DNA of 64,000 bases, from the NCBI GenBank assembly GCA_964604165.1, contig CAZRYF010000007.1:62001-126000 (forward strand). The letters are read 5' to 3'. This document shows positions 17,338 through 24,591 of the stretch, piece after piece. Made by a program: the position numbers and the translations under genes. Each line of letters opens with the position of its first letter. Positions within the stretch are counted from its first letter, which is position 1. The notes beneath the pieces were generated by a model. That model made no database searches. It saw only the letters and a program-made list of their open reading frames with translations, and was not told the origin of the DNA. Source of the DNA: JAYZDK01 sp964604165 (GTDB lineage: Bacteria > Myxococcota_A > UBA796 > CAJQPC01).

Positions 17338-18346
17338 AGGAGTAGAACCGGTAGCCGCGAGAGACTGCGTGGCCGTAGGCCGAGAGCACCTTCTCTCGCC
17401 CCCCGAATGCACAGACCAGCATGAGCAGGCTTGTGCGGGGCAGGTGAAAGTTGGTGACAAGCCCATCGACGCAGCGAAACCGATGGCCTTCCCTGAGGAA
17501 CAGCCGGGTAACCCCTTCCCCTGCCTCTGGCAGCCGTGAACCCGCCGCGGTGGCAGCCTCCAGCGTGCGAACGCTCGTGGTTCCCACCGCAACGACTCGG
17601 CCTCGTGCCTCCCGACACTTCCTGACCGCCTCCACGGTTTCCTCTGGAACCCGGTACTTCTCTGCATGGAGCTCCCCCCGGGTGAGGTCCGCCGGCCGAA
17701 GGGGCCGAAAGGTGCCGATACCCACGTGAAGGGTGATCCGCGCCAACCCCACGCCCTTCTTCGCGAGGGTCTGGACCAGGGGCTCGGTCAGGTGCAAGCC
17801 AGCTGTGGGCGCCGCCACAGCGCCGGGTTGGTCTGCAAAGATGGTCTGGTATCTCTGGCTGTCCAACTCCTCGGCAGCCCGGCGCATATAGGGCGGCAAG
17901 GGCATCGCCCCCTGCGCATTCATCAAGGCAAGGGGCTCCGGATGGGTCTCTACGGTCCAACGACCGTCCTCATGTCGATCCAGGAGCTGGATGGATCCCT
18001 TGTTTCCTATGGCCAGGGCCTCCCCTACCCGCAAACGACTCCCCGGTCGCAGGAGGGCTTCCACGGGCCCCGGGCCAGGGCCCAGGAGAAGCACCTCCAC
18101 TCGTCCGCCCGTCTCCCGGCGGGCCCACAACCTGGCTGGCAGCACCCGGGTGTCGTTCACGACCAACAAGTCTCCTGGACGAAGCCAGGCTGGGAGGTCC
18201 CGTATATGTGCATCTCGGATGGCCTCCCCACAAACCAACAGCCGGCCCCCATCCCGATCGGTCGGGGGGTACCTTGCGATGCTTGCGTCTGGAAGCGCGT
18301 AGTCGTACGCGCTTGCGTCGCTATCGGCCTGCAATCCGGATGACAT
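17303..18346 (-). CDS. queA: S-adenosylmethionine:tRNA ribosyltransferase-isomerase QueA
   Basis: Transfers the ribosyl group of SAM to preQ1-tRNA to give epoxyqueuosine. 347 residues with typical DYALPDASIARYPP, DLLVVNDTRVLPARL, and GLHLTEPLV followed by THVGIGTF-like VGIGTFRPL. ATG at 18346 overlaps the csrA 3' end by 26 bp; no better start precedes the conserved DYxLP segment. Next gene is tgt, the preceding step of the same pathway. Confidence 0.95.
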   Translation of the reverse strand: MSSGLQADSDASAYDYALPDASIARYPPTDRDGGRLLVCGEAIRDAHIRDLPAWLRPGDLLVVNDTRVLPARLWARRETGGRVEVLLLGPGPGPVEALLRPGSRLRVGEALAIGNKGSIQLLDRHEDGRWTVETHPEPLALMNAQGAMPLPPYMRRAAEELDSQRYQTIFADQPGAVAAPTAGLHLTEPLVQTLAKKGVGLARITLHVGIGTFRPLRPADLTRGELHAEKYRVPEETVEAVRKCREARGRVVAVGTTSVRTLEAATAAGSRLPEAGEGVTRLFLREGHRFRCVDGLVTNFHLPRTSLLMLVCAFGGREKVLSAYGHAVSRGYRFYSYGDAMLLLPGK

Positions 18347-18539
18347 CGGGCATGGCGCTCCCTGGGCGCGCGGGCTCAGGGGCTTCCTCGACCCCAGGAG
18401 CAGCAATTCGTTCGAGGCTGACTTCCCGTGGGGCATCAATACACAGACGGACCCAGTTGCCTCTGATGCGTTTGATGTGGATTCGCACGTCCTCTCCGAC
18501 CTGCAGAACCTCGCCTTCTCTTTGTGTCAGAACCAGCAT
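18321..18539 (-). CDS. csrA: Carbon storage regulator CsrA
   Basis: Dimeric RNA-binding post-transcriptional regulator that binds GGA motifs near ribosome binding sites. The 72-residue protein opens MLVLTQREGEVLQVGEDV and carries GNWVRLCIDAPREVSLER, including the RNA-contacting Arg in APREV. A Pro/Glu-rich tail of about 20 residues extends past the usual core. Its 85-nt leader contains five GGA triplets, one in a hairpin loop, suggesting autoregulation. It lies upstream of queA-tgt-yajC-secDF in the same operon, an uncommon location. Confidence 0.93.
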   Translation of the reverse strand: MLVLTQREGEVLQVGEDVRIHIKRIRGNWVRLCIDAPREVSLERIAAPGVEEAPEPARPGSAMPDVIRIAGR

Positions 18540-18555
18540 TCTTTGCCTCTCATCC

Positions 18556-18570
18556 GTCGCTTCCTGCGAC
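18556..18570 (-). promoter_or_regulatory. csrA: Predicted CsrA-binding hairpin in the csrA leader
   Basis: On the minus strand GTCGC-AGGAA-GCGAC: a 5-bp stem that displays GGA in a 5-base loop, the preferred CsrA target geometry, 16 nt before the csrA ATG. A second GGA (ACGGATG) overlaps the region just before the Shine-Dalgarno GAGAGG, so a CsrA dimer could bridge both and block translation. Confidence 0.55.
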
Positions 18571-18624
18571 CGTTCTCGCCCCGGCGACGCGCAACTAACC
18601 CCACTCCGTTCCTCCCAGCAAGCC

Positions 18625-18975
18625 CTATCTGCCGGAAGGAATGATCTCCAGGCGCACCCCTTCCACCACTGGCTCATTGAGATCCAGTCGAATCGGTGTC
18701 ACAAGCTGGGGATCTGTGGGCCCAAAGCCATCGCCATCCCGATCCAGCCCGGCCCGCAGCTTGACCGTCCCGAGCCCGGCAGGAACCTCGAAGACAAAGG
18801 GCCCCGCCCCATTCAAAACCACAACATGAGCCAGCAAGGGGTGTTGTCCCGGGCCCTGCTCCACCAGCAGTTCCACACGGATCGGGCCCGGTTCACTCTG
18901 GATCAGGTTTCCCTTCACCTGGACGGCTGGAACCCCGGCCCAGACGGCCAGGCCAAGGATGCAAAGGGCACTCAT
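18625..18975 (-). CDS. Small secreted beta-rich protein, unknown
   Basis: 116 residues. The N-terminus (MSALCILGLAVWAGVPA) looks like a signal peptide with a weak basic region. The rest is predicted beta strands with an Asp-rich loop DRDGDGFGPTD that could bind calcium, resembling carboxypeptidase-regulatory-like Ig folds. The ATG overlaps the uracil-DNA glycosylase stop (ATGA), so the two are translationally coupled. Function unknown. Confidence 0.55.
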   Translation of the reverse strand: MSALCILGLAVWAGVPAVQVKGNLIQSEPGPIRVELLVEQGPGQHPLLAHVVVLNGAGPFVFEVPAGLGTVKLRAGLDRDGDGFGPTDPQLVTPIRLDLNEPVVEGVRLEIIPSGR

Positions 18976-19887
18976 CTGATCCCTCCAAGGTCGTCATACC
19001 GTTGCCGAAGTGCCTTGAGATCTTCGAAGACAAGGCGCTTGTCCTGCGGTTGTTTCAAGAGGTAGGTCGGATGAAAAGTGGGCAGGACCGGGACGCCGGC
19101 AAAGGAGCCCCACTCACCCCGGACTTCCTTGATTCCGTGTGCGCATCTCAACAGGGTCAAAGCGGCAGCCCCCCCCAGGGAGAGAATCACCTTGGGGTCC
19201 ACGGCCTGCACCTGCCTCTCAAGAAAGGTTCGGCAGGTGTCGAGCTCCTCCTGCAGGGGGGTACGGTTGGAGGGGGGGCGACACTTGACCACATTGGTAA
19301 TGTAGACTTGGTCCCGTTGAAGCCCCAAGACGTGCTTCAACATGTCGTCCAACATGCGACCGGCTGGACCGACAAGAGGGACTGCGGCACGGTCCTCCTG
19401 GCCCCCGGGGGCTTCCCCCACCACCAGGAGATCAGCGGTTGGATTGCCTGCGCCAAATACCAGTTTGGTTCGCCCCGTCGACAAAGAACACCGCTGGCAA
19501 TCCATCAATTCAGCCTGGATCCGTTCCAGGGGGCCTCCCGAATCCAAGGGGGGCGCAGACACAGTGGTCACCACTGTCGGTGTGCGCTGCCCGGGTGTGC
19601 GCTGCCCGGGTGTGCGCTGCCCGGGTGTGCGCTGCCCGGGTGTGCGCTNNNNNNNNNNNNNNNNNNNNNNNNNNNNNNNNNNNNNNNNNNNNNNNNNNNN
19701 NNNNNNNNNNNNNNNNNNNNNNNNNNNNNNNNNNNNNNNNNNNNNNNNGCGGGGGCGGGTTGGGCTGGTTCGTCTTTGGGTCGGACTCCGTCATCCCCAG
19801 GGACAACACCCCGCAAGCGTGAGCATCCAGCAGGATCGCCTTGAGATCGGCCGTGAGATCCGCGAGCTCCTGGGCGAATTCATCCAT
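18972..19887 (-). CDS. Family-4 uracil-DNA glycosylase with repeat linker interrupted by an assembly gap
   Basis: Removes uracil from DNA. The catalytic part (from about 19574) has the family signatures GEAPGGQED then LVGPAGRMLDD, the late FHPTYLL motif and four Cys (CQRC, VKCRPP, DTCR) that should hold a [4Fe-4S] cluster. Upstream, a separate frame from ATG 19887 encodes an N-terminal helix (MDEFAQELADLTADLKAILL) typical of these enzymes, then a Pro-rich stretch into 100 N. The two frames differ by one base, which only means that the gap length is not real. Between them lies a 15-bp tandem repeat encoding GQRTP units in the glycosylase frame. I treat it as one gene; GTG 19574 is the conservative start. 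Confidence 0.78.
19581..19648. repeat. 15-bp tandem repeat, 4.5 copies, running into the assembly gap
   Basis: Unit tgtgcgctgcccggg is repeated exactly four times plus 8 bases before the Ns begin. It is in frame (five codons) inside the uracil-DNA glycosylase linker. The assembly most likely broke because the array is longer than a read. Confidence 0.95.
19649..19748. other. Assembly gap of exactly 100 N
   Basis: A round 100-base N run conventionally marks a gap of unknown length between scaffolded contigs. It splits the uracil-DNA glycosylase gene. Confidence 0.98.
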
Positions 19888-19895
19888 CCGTTTTC

Positions 19896-20501
19896 CTACC
19901 CATTGTTGGAATCATGTGCCAGAGGCAGTCGAAAACCAAGATCCCGAAGTTCAGTGATCAGCCGGGGGATCGGCAGGCCCACTACATTGAACCAGTCCCC
20001 CTCCACGCGCTCGATGAACCACGGGCCCAGGGACTCCACCCGGTAACCACCGGCACACATCGCTCCTTCCCCCTGCGCCACGTATCGCCGCACCTCCTCT
20101 TCGGTGATGTCCGACCGAAAGCGAATGCGCGTCCCCTCGACAAAGACCCGGCGAACACCTTCCCAGGCCAAAGCGACCGCGGTGACCAGATCATGATCCC
20201 TGCCCACAAGACCTCGAAGCATGTCCAGGTGTTCAGCGGCATCGGCCGGCTTGCCAAAGGGGGTGCCATCCAAGTGGGCCACCTGGTCTGCAGCAATGAC
20301 CAGACACCCCGGATGCCTCGGCAGGACCACCTCCAGTTTTGCCACAGCCAGAAGCTTCGCCTTTTCGATGGGGTCGTCTGCTCCCACAAGCGTCTCGTCA
20401 ATGCCCGGAGGGTCTGCCACGGAAGGAATCCCCGCAGCCTGCAGCAATTCCCCTCGCCATGGACTGGAGGAGGCCAGCACAACCGGCGGAAGTGTGGCCA
20501 T
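19896..20501 (-). CDS. maf: Maf/YhdE-type nucleoside triphosphate pyrophosphatase
   Basis: Hydrolyses non-canonical or excess nucleotides (dTTP/UTP or m7GTP in known members). 201 residues from ATG 20501, opening LPPVVLASSSPWRGELLQ, the substrate-binding S-S-P-x-R motif (Trp in place of the usual second Arg). Also present are PGIDET, AADQVAHLDG with GKP, and the C-terminal VEGDWFNVVGLP. It heads the operon leading to udg, csrA, queA, tgt and sec genes (8 bp to the next ATG). Confidence 0.9.
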   Translation of the reverse strand: MATLPPVVLASSSPWRGELLQAAGIPSVADPPGIDETLVGADDPIEKAKLLAVAKLEVVLPRHPGCLVIAADQVAHLDGTPFGKPADAAEHLDMLRGLVGRDHDLVTAVALAWEGVRRVFVEGTRIRFRSDITEEEVRRYVAQGEGAMCAGGYRVESLGPWFIERVEGDWFNVVGLPIPRLITELRDLGFRLPLAHDSNNG

Positions 20502-20607
20502 GGACAAGGTTTGCCTCCCGGCGGGTGGCCCCGCCTCACTGGGCATAGTACGCTTCGCTCCGAATTGCCTCCCTTCCTCTCGCGCCACCCATGAAGTCCC
20601 GCTGCCC

Positions 20608-22614
20608 ATGACCACCCGCGCCGTCGGTATTGATCTCGGAACGACATTTTCTGCCATCGCGCACGTGAACAAGCACGGTGTCCCGGAGATTCTTCACAAC
20701 GCCGAGGGCGACCGGATCACCCCATCGGTGCTGTTGTTTGATGGGGAGGAAGTCCTTGTTGGGAACTACGCAAAGCAGTCTGCGGTGGTCTACCCGGAGC
20801 GGGTCGTCCAATTTGCGAAACGCTACATGGGGGATGAGGAGTACCGGTTTCACCACGGCACCACGGACTACACGCCCGAGCGGCTCTCGGCCTTCATCCT
20901 GTCCAAGCTCAAGCACGAGGCGGAGGTCAAGCTCGGACACCGGATTGACCGGGCGGTGATCACAGTCCCGGCCCACTTCGGTGAAGCAGAGCGGCAGGCC
21001 ACCATTCGCGCTGGTGAGATCGCTGGGTTGCAGGTGCTTCAGCTGGTCAATGAACCTACGGCGGCTGCTTTCGCCTACGGCCTGGAGCGTGTCGGGGAAG
21101 ACCAGCAGGTGTTGGTCTTTGACCTGGGGGGCGGCACCTTTGACGTGACGATTATTCGCATCGAGGGCAAGGACCTGACGGTAGTGGCCACCGCAGGGGA
21201 CCACCAACTGGGGGGCAAGGACTGGGATGATGCCTTGATCCAATTCGCCGCGGCCCGGTTTGAGGAGCGGCACGGAATCGACCCACTGGAGGACCAGGTC
21301 GCGTACCACGATCTTCGCCAGAAGTGCGTGTCTGCAAAGCTCTCCCTGACCCGTCGGCCTTCGATCCAGCTGTTTTTCGACACCCAGGGCAAGGTGATGC
21401 GAGAGGAGGTGACCCGGGAGGGGTTCGAAGACCTCACGGCGCCCCTGCTCAAGCGATGTGAATCCCTGGTGCTGGATGTACTGGAGGATGCGGGCCTGGT
21501 TCCCGAGGCGATCGACACGGTGCTATTGGCAGGGGGCGCAACGCGCATGCCCATGGTGCGTGAAATGCTGGAGACCGTCTTCGGAAGGCCTCCGTCCAAG
21601 GACATTCACCCGGATGAATGCGTGGCCCTCGGGGCAGCGCTCACAGCCGCCATTTTGGCTGCGGATGCGGATGGGGCGGACTCGGGCATCGACGTTCGCA
21701 CCCACGACGTCACCTCCCATTCCCTGGGGATGGTGGTGTACCGGGATGCAGCCCTCTTCAACTCCAAGGTCATCGCGCGAAACGCCCGCATTCCTTCCGA
21801 GCGCACCCGGGACGAATACGTCACCACCCACGATGGACAGACCACCATGGATCTCTGGCTGGTGCAGGGGGAAAACGAGAGCCCTCTGGAGTGCGCTGTC
21901 TTGGGTCACTTCGAGTTCTACGGCATTCCCCCTCGCCCGGCGGGAGACTCCTCCTTGTCGGTGACCTTCCGCTACAACGCCAATGGCATTGTGGAGGTGG
22001 AGGCCATGGACCTCAAGAGCGGCCAGACCCTTCCCCATCGCCTGGCGAAAGGTGCCATGACCCTGGAGGACCTTGTCCAGAACCGGGCCCCGATCCATAT
22101 GGCCCTGCTCATGGACTGTTCCGGTTCAATGTACGGGCAATCCCTGGACGATGCGCGCTCCGCCGCTCGGGATTTTGCCCACCAGTCCCTGCAGCCCGGC
22201 CGCCAGCTGGCTGTGGTGGCTTTTCCCGGGGGAATCGTGTGTCCGTTGTCGGCGGACCCCATGCGGGTATCCGAGAGCCTGGAGACCTTGTCTCCCATCG
22301 GCTCCACACCCCTGGCTCTCGGCTTGAGAAACGCCCAGGAGGTGCTCGCGCCCCAAGCGGGCGTGCAGCGGGTGTTCATCATCCTCACCGATGGTCAACC
22401 CGATGACCCGGAAGACGCCCTCGCCGAAGTCCACCGGATCCGTTCCAATGGGGGCCGCGTCATCACGGTGGGCGTCGGCCCCCAGGTGCGCCCCGAGTAC
22501 TTGCGAAGCCTGGCTTCCAACCGCGCGGACTACCACTTCTGCAATGAGAGCGTGGAGCTGAAGGGTACCTTCACCAATCTCGCGACCGAGCTGACAAGCG
22601 AGGCGACCGCTTAG
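20608..22614 (+). CDS. Hsp70-like ATPase fused to a C-terminal vWA domain
   Basis: 668 residues. Residues 1-380 are an actin-like Hsp70 nucleotide-binding domain with GIDLGTTFSAI (phosphate 1), FDLGGGTFDVTI (phosphate 2), NEPTAAAFAYGL and LAGGATRMPMV (adenosine). A complete beta substrate-binding domain follows (DVTSHSLG through GIPPRP). The helical lid is missing; instead a von Willebrand A domain begins near 495 with a full MIDAS DCSGSM at 503-508. The DnaK Thr199-equivalent GDT reads GDH. First gene of a five-gene cassette; the next start is 2 bp away. A client-binding chaperone with a metal-dependent protein-binding module is inferred. Confidence 0.92.
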   Translation: MTTRAVGIDLGTTFSAIAHVNKHGVPEILHNAEGDRITPSVLLFDGEEVLVGNYAKQSAVVYPERVVQFAKRYMGDEEYRFHHGTTDYTPERLSAFILSKLKHEAEVKLGHRIDRAVITVPAHFGEAERQATIRAGEIAGLQVLQLVNEPTAAAFAYGLERVGEDQQVLVFDLGGGTFDVTIIRIEGKDLTVVATAGDHQLGGKDWDDALIQFAAARFEERHGIDPLEDQVAYHDLRQKCVSAKLSLTRRPSIQLFFDTQGKVMREEVTREGFEDLTAPLLKRCESLVLDVLEDAGLVPEAIDTVLLAGGATRMPMVREMLETVFGRPPSKDIHPDECVALGAALTAAILAADADGADSGIDVRTHDVTSHSLGMVVYRDAALFNSKVIARNARIPSERTRDEYVTTHDGQTTMDLWLVQGENESPLECAVLGHFEFYGIPPRPAGDSSLSVTFRYNANGIVEVEAMDLKSGQTLPHRLAKGAMTLEDLVQNRAPIHMALLMDCSGSMYGQSLDDARSAARDFAHQSLQPGRQLAVVAFPGGIVCPLSADPMRVSESLETLSPIGSTPLALGLRNAQEVLAPQAGVQRVFIILTDGQPDDPEDALAEVHRIRSNGGRVITVGVGPQVRPEYLRSLASNRADYHFCNESVELKGTFTNLATELTSEATA

Positions 22615-22616
22615 CC

Positions 22617-23054
22617 ATGTCCTCTCCAGGCGGCCCCTCCCCCACCGACAAGGCTTTCGAAGCACTGTACGAAGAGTTGCGGCAGTACAAGGAGGACTTT
22701 GTTTTTCAGGCTGAAAAGCCACTCCTGCTGGACCTGCTCCTGTTCTATGACTCCCTGAACTGGCTGCGCTCGGCCGCCATGAAGGGAGAGGTCGCCCACG
22801 GGGATCTTTCGGACTCGATGCAGTTTCTCATCGACGAATTTCTGGAGATTCTGTACCGGCGGGACGTGCTGCCCATGGAGTCCCAGCCCACCTTTGATCC
22901 GAGCCGGCAGAGCGGCGTCAAGGTCGTGCCTACCTCGGACCCCTCCGAGGATCGCAAGGTGTCCGAGGTGTTGAAACGCGGATTCACCCGGGCGGGACGG
23001 GTGCTGCGCTCTGAGGAGGTCGTGTTGAAGCGGTATGGAGCCCCCTCGGCGTGA
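22617..23054 (+). CDS. GrpE-like nucleotide exchange factor, divergent
   Basis: 145 residues. A helical N-terminus (YEELRQYKEDFVFQAEKPLLLDLLLFYDSL) and a C-terminal beta domain (FDPSRQSGVKVV then GFTRAGRVLRSEEVVLKRY) match the GrpE plan, where FDP and the final G-x-L-RPAxV-V segment are typical. The long GrpE N-terminal coiled coil is largely absent. It sits between the two Hsp70-like genes, so it is probably their dedicated exchange factor. In Myxococcus xanthus the GrpE homologue GrpS is encoded beside the Hsp70 homologue SglK. Confidence 0.75.
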   Translation: MSSPGGPSPTDKAFEALYEELRQYKEDFVFQAEKPLLLDLLLFYDSLNWLRSAAMKGEVAHGDLSDSMQFLIDEFLEILYRRDVLPMESQPTFDPSRQSGVKVVPTSDPSEDRKVSEVLKRGFTRAGRVLRSEEVVLKRYGAPSA

Positions 23055-24589
23055 GTGGACCCGCTGATGTGCTGGGGATTGACCTGGGCACCACCTTCTG
23101 CGCCATGTCGGTGGTGGATGCCTCCGGACGGGCTCGCATACTTCCCAATGCGGATGGCCACCGAATCACCCCCACGGCCCTCTACTTCTATGCGGAAAAC
23201 AGCTGCATCCTCGGCCAGGAGGCTGTTCGAATGTCGGTGCGAGAACCCACCGCCACCGTCCGATTCTTCAAGCGCCACTTGGGGGACCCGGAATACCGCG
23301 TGCGGTTTTTCGGCCATGATTACAGCCCCCAGGAGCTGAGTGCCCTGGTGTTGCGGCGCCTGGCGGCGGACGCGTCCGAAGCCCTGGGTCGGCAGCTGAA
23401 GAGGGTGGTGCTCACGGTCCCCGCGAGCTTCAATTCCGCCCAGCGAAACGCCGTGGTGGAGTCGGCCGGGCTGGCGGGCCTTGAGGTGTTGACGCTGCTG
23501 AATGAACCCACCGCTGCCGCCATCGCCCACCTTGCGGAGGCCGGGAGTGTGTCGGTGGAGACCACCGATCATTGGACTTCCCTGATCTTCGATCTTGGTG
23601 GTGGCACGCTGGATGCCACGGTCATGGTGACGGAGCCTTCGGCCCACCGGATCCTCGCCACAACCGGCAAGTTGGAGCTGGGGGGGAAGGAATGGGATGA
23701 CCGCCTGGTCTCTCATGTGGCCCAGATATGTGTGAAACGGGTGGGCGTGGACCCCCGAGATGATCCGCACGCCTACCACGATCTCTACGAGCGTTGCGTC
23801 GCAGCAAAGCTTCGGTTGTCTGTGGACACCGCCAGCCGCGTGGCCCTGAGGGTGGCCGGTGAGCCTGTGGAGGTGGAGATTGGGCGGGCCATGTTTGAGT
23901 CGCTCTCCGAGGATCTCCTTGCGCAGTGCGCGGCCGCGGCGTTGGAGGCGCTGGACCTCGCGGAGGTCGCACCCGAGGCGCTGGACGAGGTCCTCCTGGT
24001 CGGGGGCTCGACCCACATGCCCATGGTGCGGGAGATGCTTCGTTCCCTGTTCGGAGACATCATCACCAGCCCGGACGCGCCGGAGACCCTTGTGGCACGT
24101 GGAGCCGCCCTGGCGGGGGCACTGTCCTTTCCCTCCGAGGACACAGAGGCCTCCGGGGCTCCAACACGCAGAATCCAGGAGGTCACCTCCCATGACCTGG
24201 GCCTGGTGGTGCTCGACGCCAATCTTGTCGAGCAAATCCTGACCCTCATTCCGGCAGCCACCTCTGTGCCCCATGCCACGCGGGGGCGATTTGCAACAGC
24301 CTATGATGGAATGACGGCGGTCCAGGTGGAGATCACCGAGGGCTCCCTGGATGACCGGGATGCCATCTCTGTCATTGGCACCCTGGTGTTGAATGATCTG
24401 CCTCCTCGGCCAAGAGGCACGCCCATCGACGTCATCTACCGTTACAACAGCAGTCAAATCCTCGAGGTCGACCTTGTGGATGTGGAGACGGGAATCTGTC
24501 GGGCCATTCAGGTCAAACTCTCGGGATCCCTGGAGGAACGGGAGCGTTCCGCTGCCCGACGAATTGTGCAAGCCACCCGGGTCACCTGA
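23051..24589 (+). CDS. Second Hsp70-like ATPase, lidless
   Basis: 512 residues, with GIDLGTTFCAMSVV, FDLGGGTLDATV, NEPTAAAIAHLAE and LVGGSTHMPMV in the nucleotide-binding domain. The beta substrate domain runs from EVTSHDLGLVV, and the protein ends soon after it, with no helical lid and no EEVD-like tail. The DnaK GDT segment reads GKL, so the autophosphorylated Thr is absent. GTG start overlaps the GrpE-like stop (GTGA). It is shorter than DnaK (about 640) and clearly different from its vWA-bearing neighbour, so the two may form a pair with separate roles. Confidence 0.9.
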   Translation: MSGPADVLGIDLGTTFCAMSVVDASGRARILPNADGHRITPTALYFYAENSCILGQEAVRMSVREPTATVRFFKRHLGDPEYRVRFFGHDYSPQELSALVLRRLAADASEALGRQLKRVVLTVPASFNSAQRNAVVESAGLAGLEVLTLLNEPTAAAIAHLAEAGSVSVETTDHWTSLIFDLGGGTLDATVMVTEPSAHRILATTGKLELGGKEWDDRLVSHVAQICVKRVGVDPRDDPHAYHDLYERCVAAKLRLSVDTASRVALRVAGEPVEVEIGRAMFESLSEDLLAQCAAAALEALDLAEVAPEALDEVLLVGGSTHMPMVREMLRSLFGDIITSPDAPETLVARGAALAGALSFPSEDTEASGAPTRRIQEVTSHDLGLVVLDANLVEQILTLIPAATSVPHATRGRFATAYDGMTAVQVEITEGSLDDRDAISVIGTLVLNDLPPRPRGTPIDVIYRYNSSQILEVDLVDVETGICRAIQVKLSGSLEERERSAARRIVQATRVT

Positions 24590-24591
24590 TC

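Noticed and set aside
16327..17424. Plus-strand frame opposite tgt
   Set aside because: Entirely within tgt on the other strand; no domain and no ribosome binding site.
19649..19748. Real deletion or mobile element at the N run
   Set aside because: Exactly 100 N is a scaffolding convention; no inverted repeats or transposase genes on either side.
22745..24571. 608-codon minus-strand frame opposite the second Hsp70
   Set aside because: Shadow of the Hsp70 gene and GrpE-like gene; rich in His/Gly/Arg without domain signatures.
20608..24589. The main dnaK/grpE/dnaJ heat-shock operon
   Set aside because: The Hsp70s lack the lid, the J-like domain lacks HPD and no hrcA or CIRCE-like repeat is seen; the housekeeping system must lie elsewhere.
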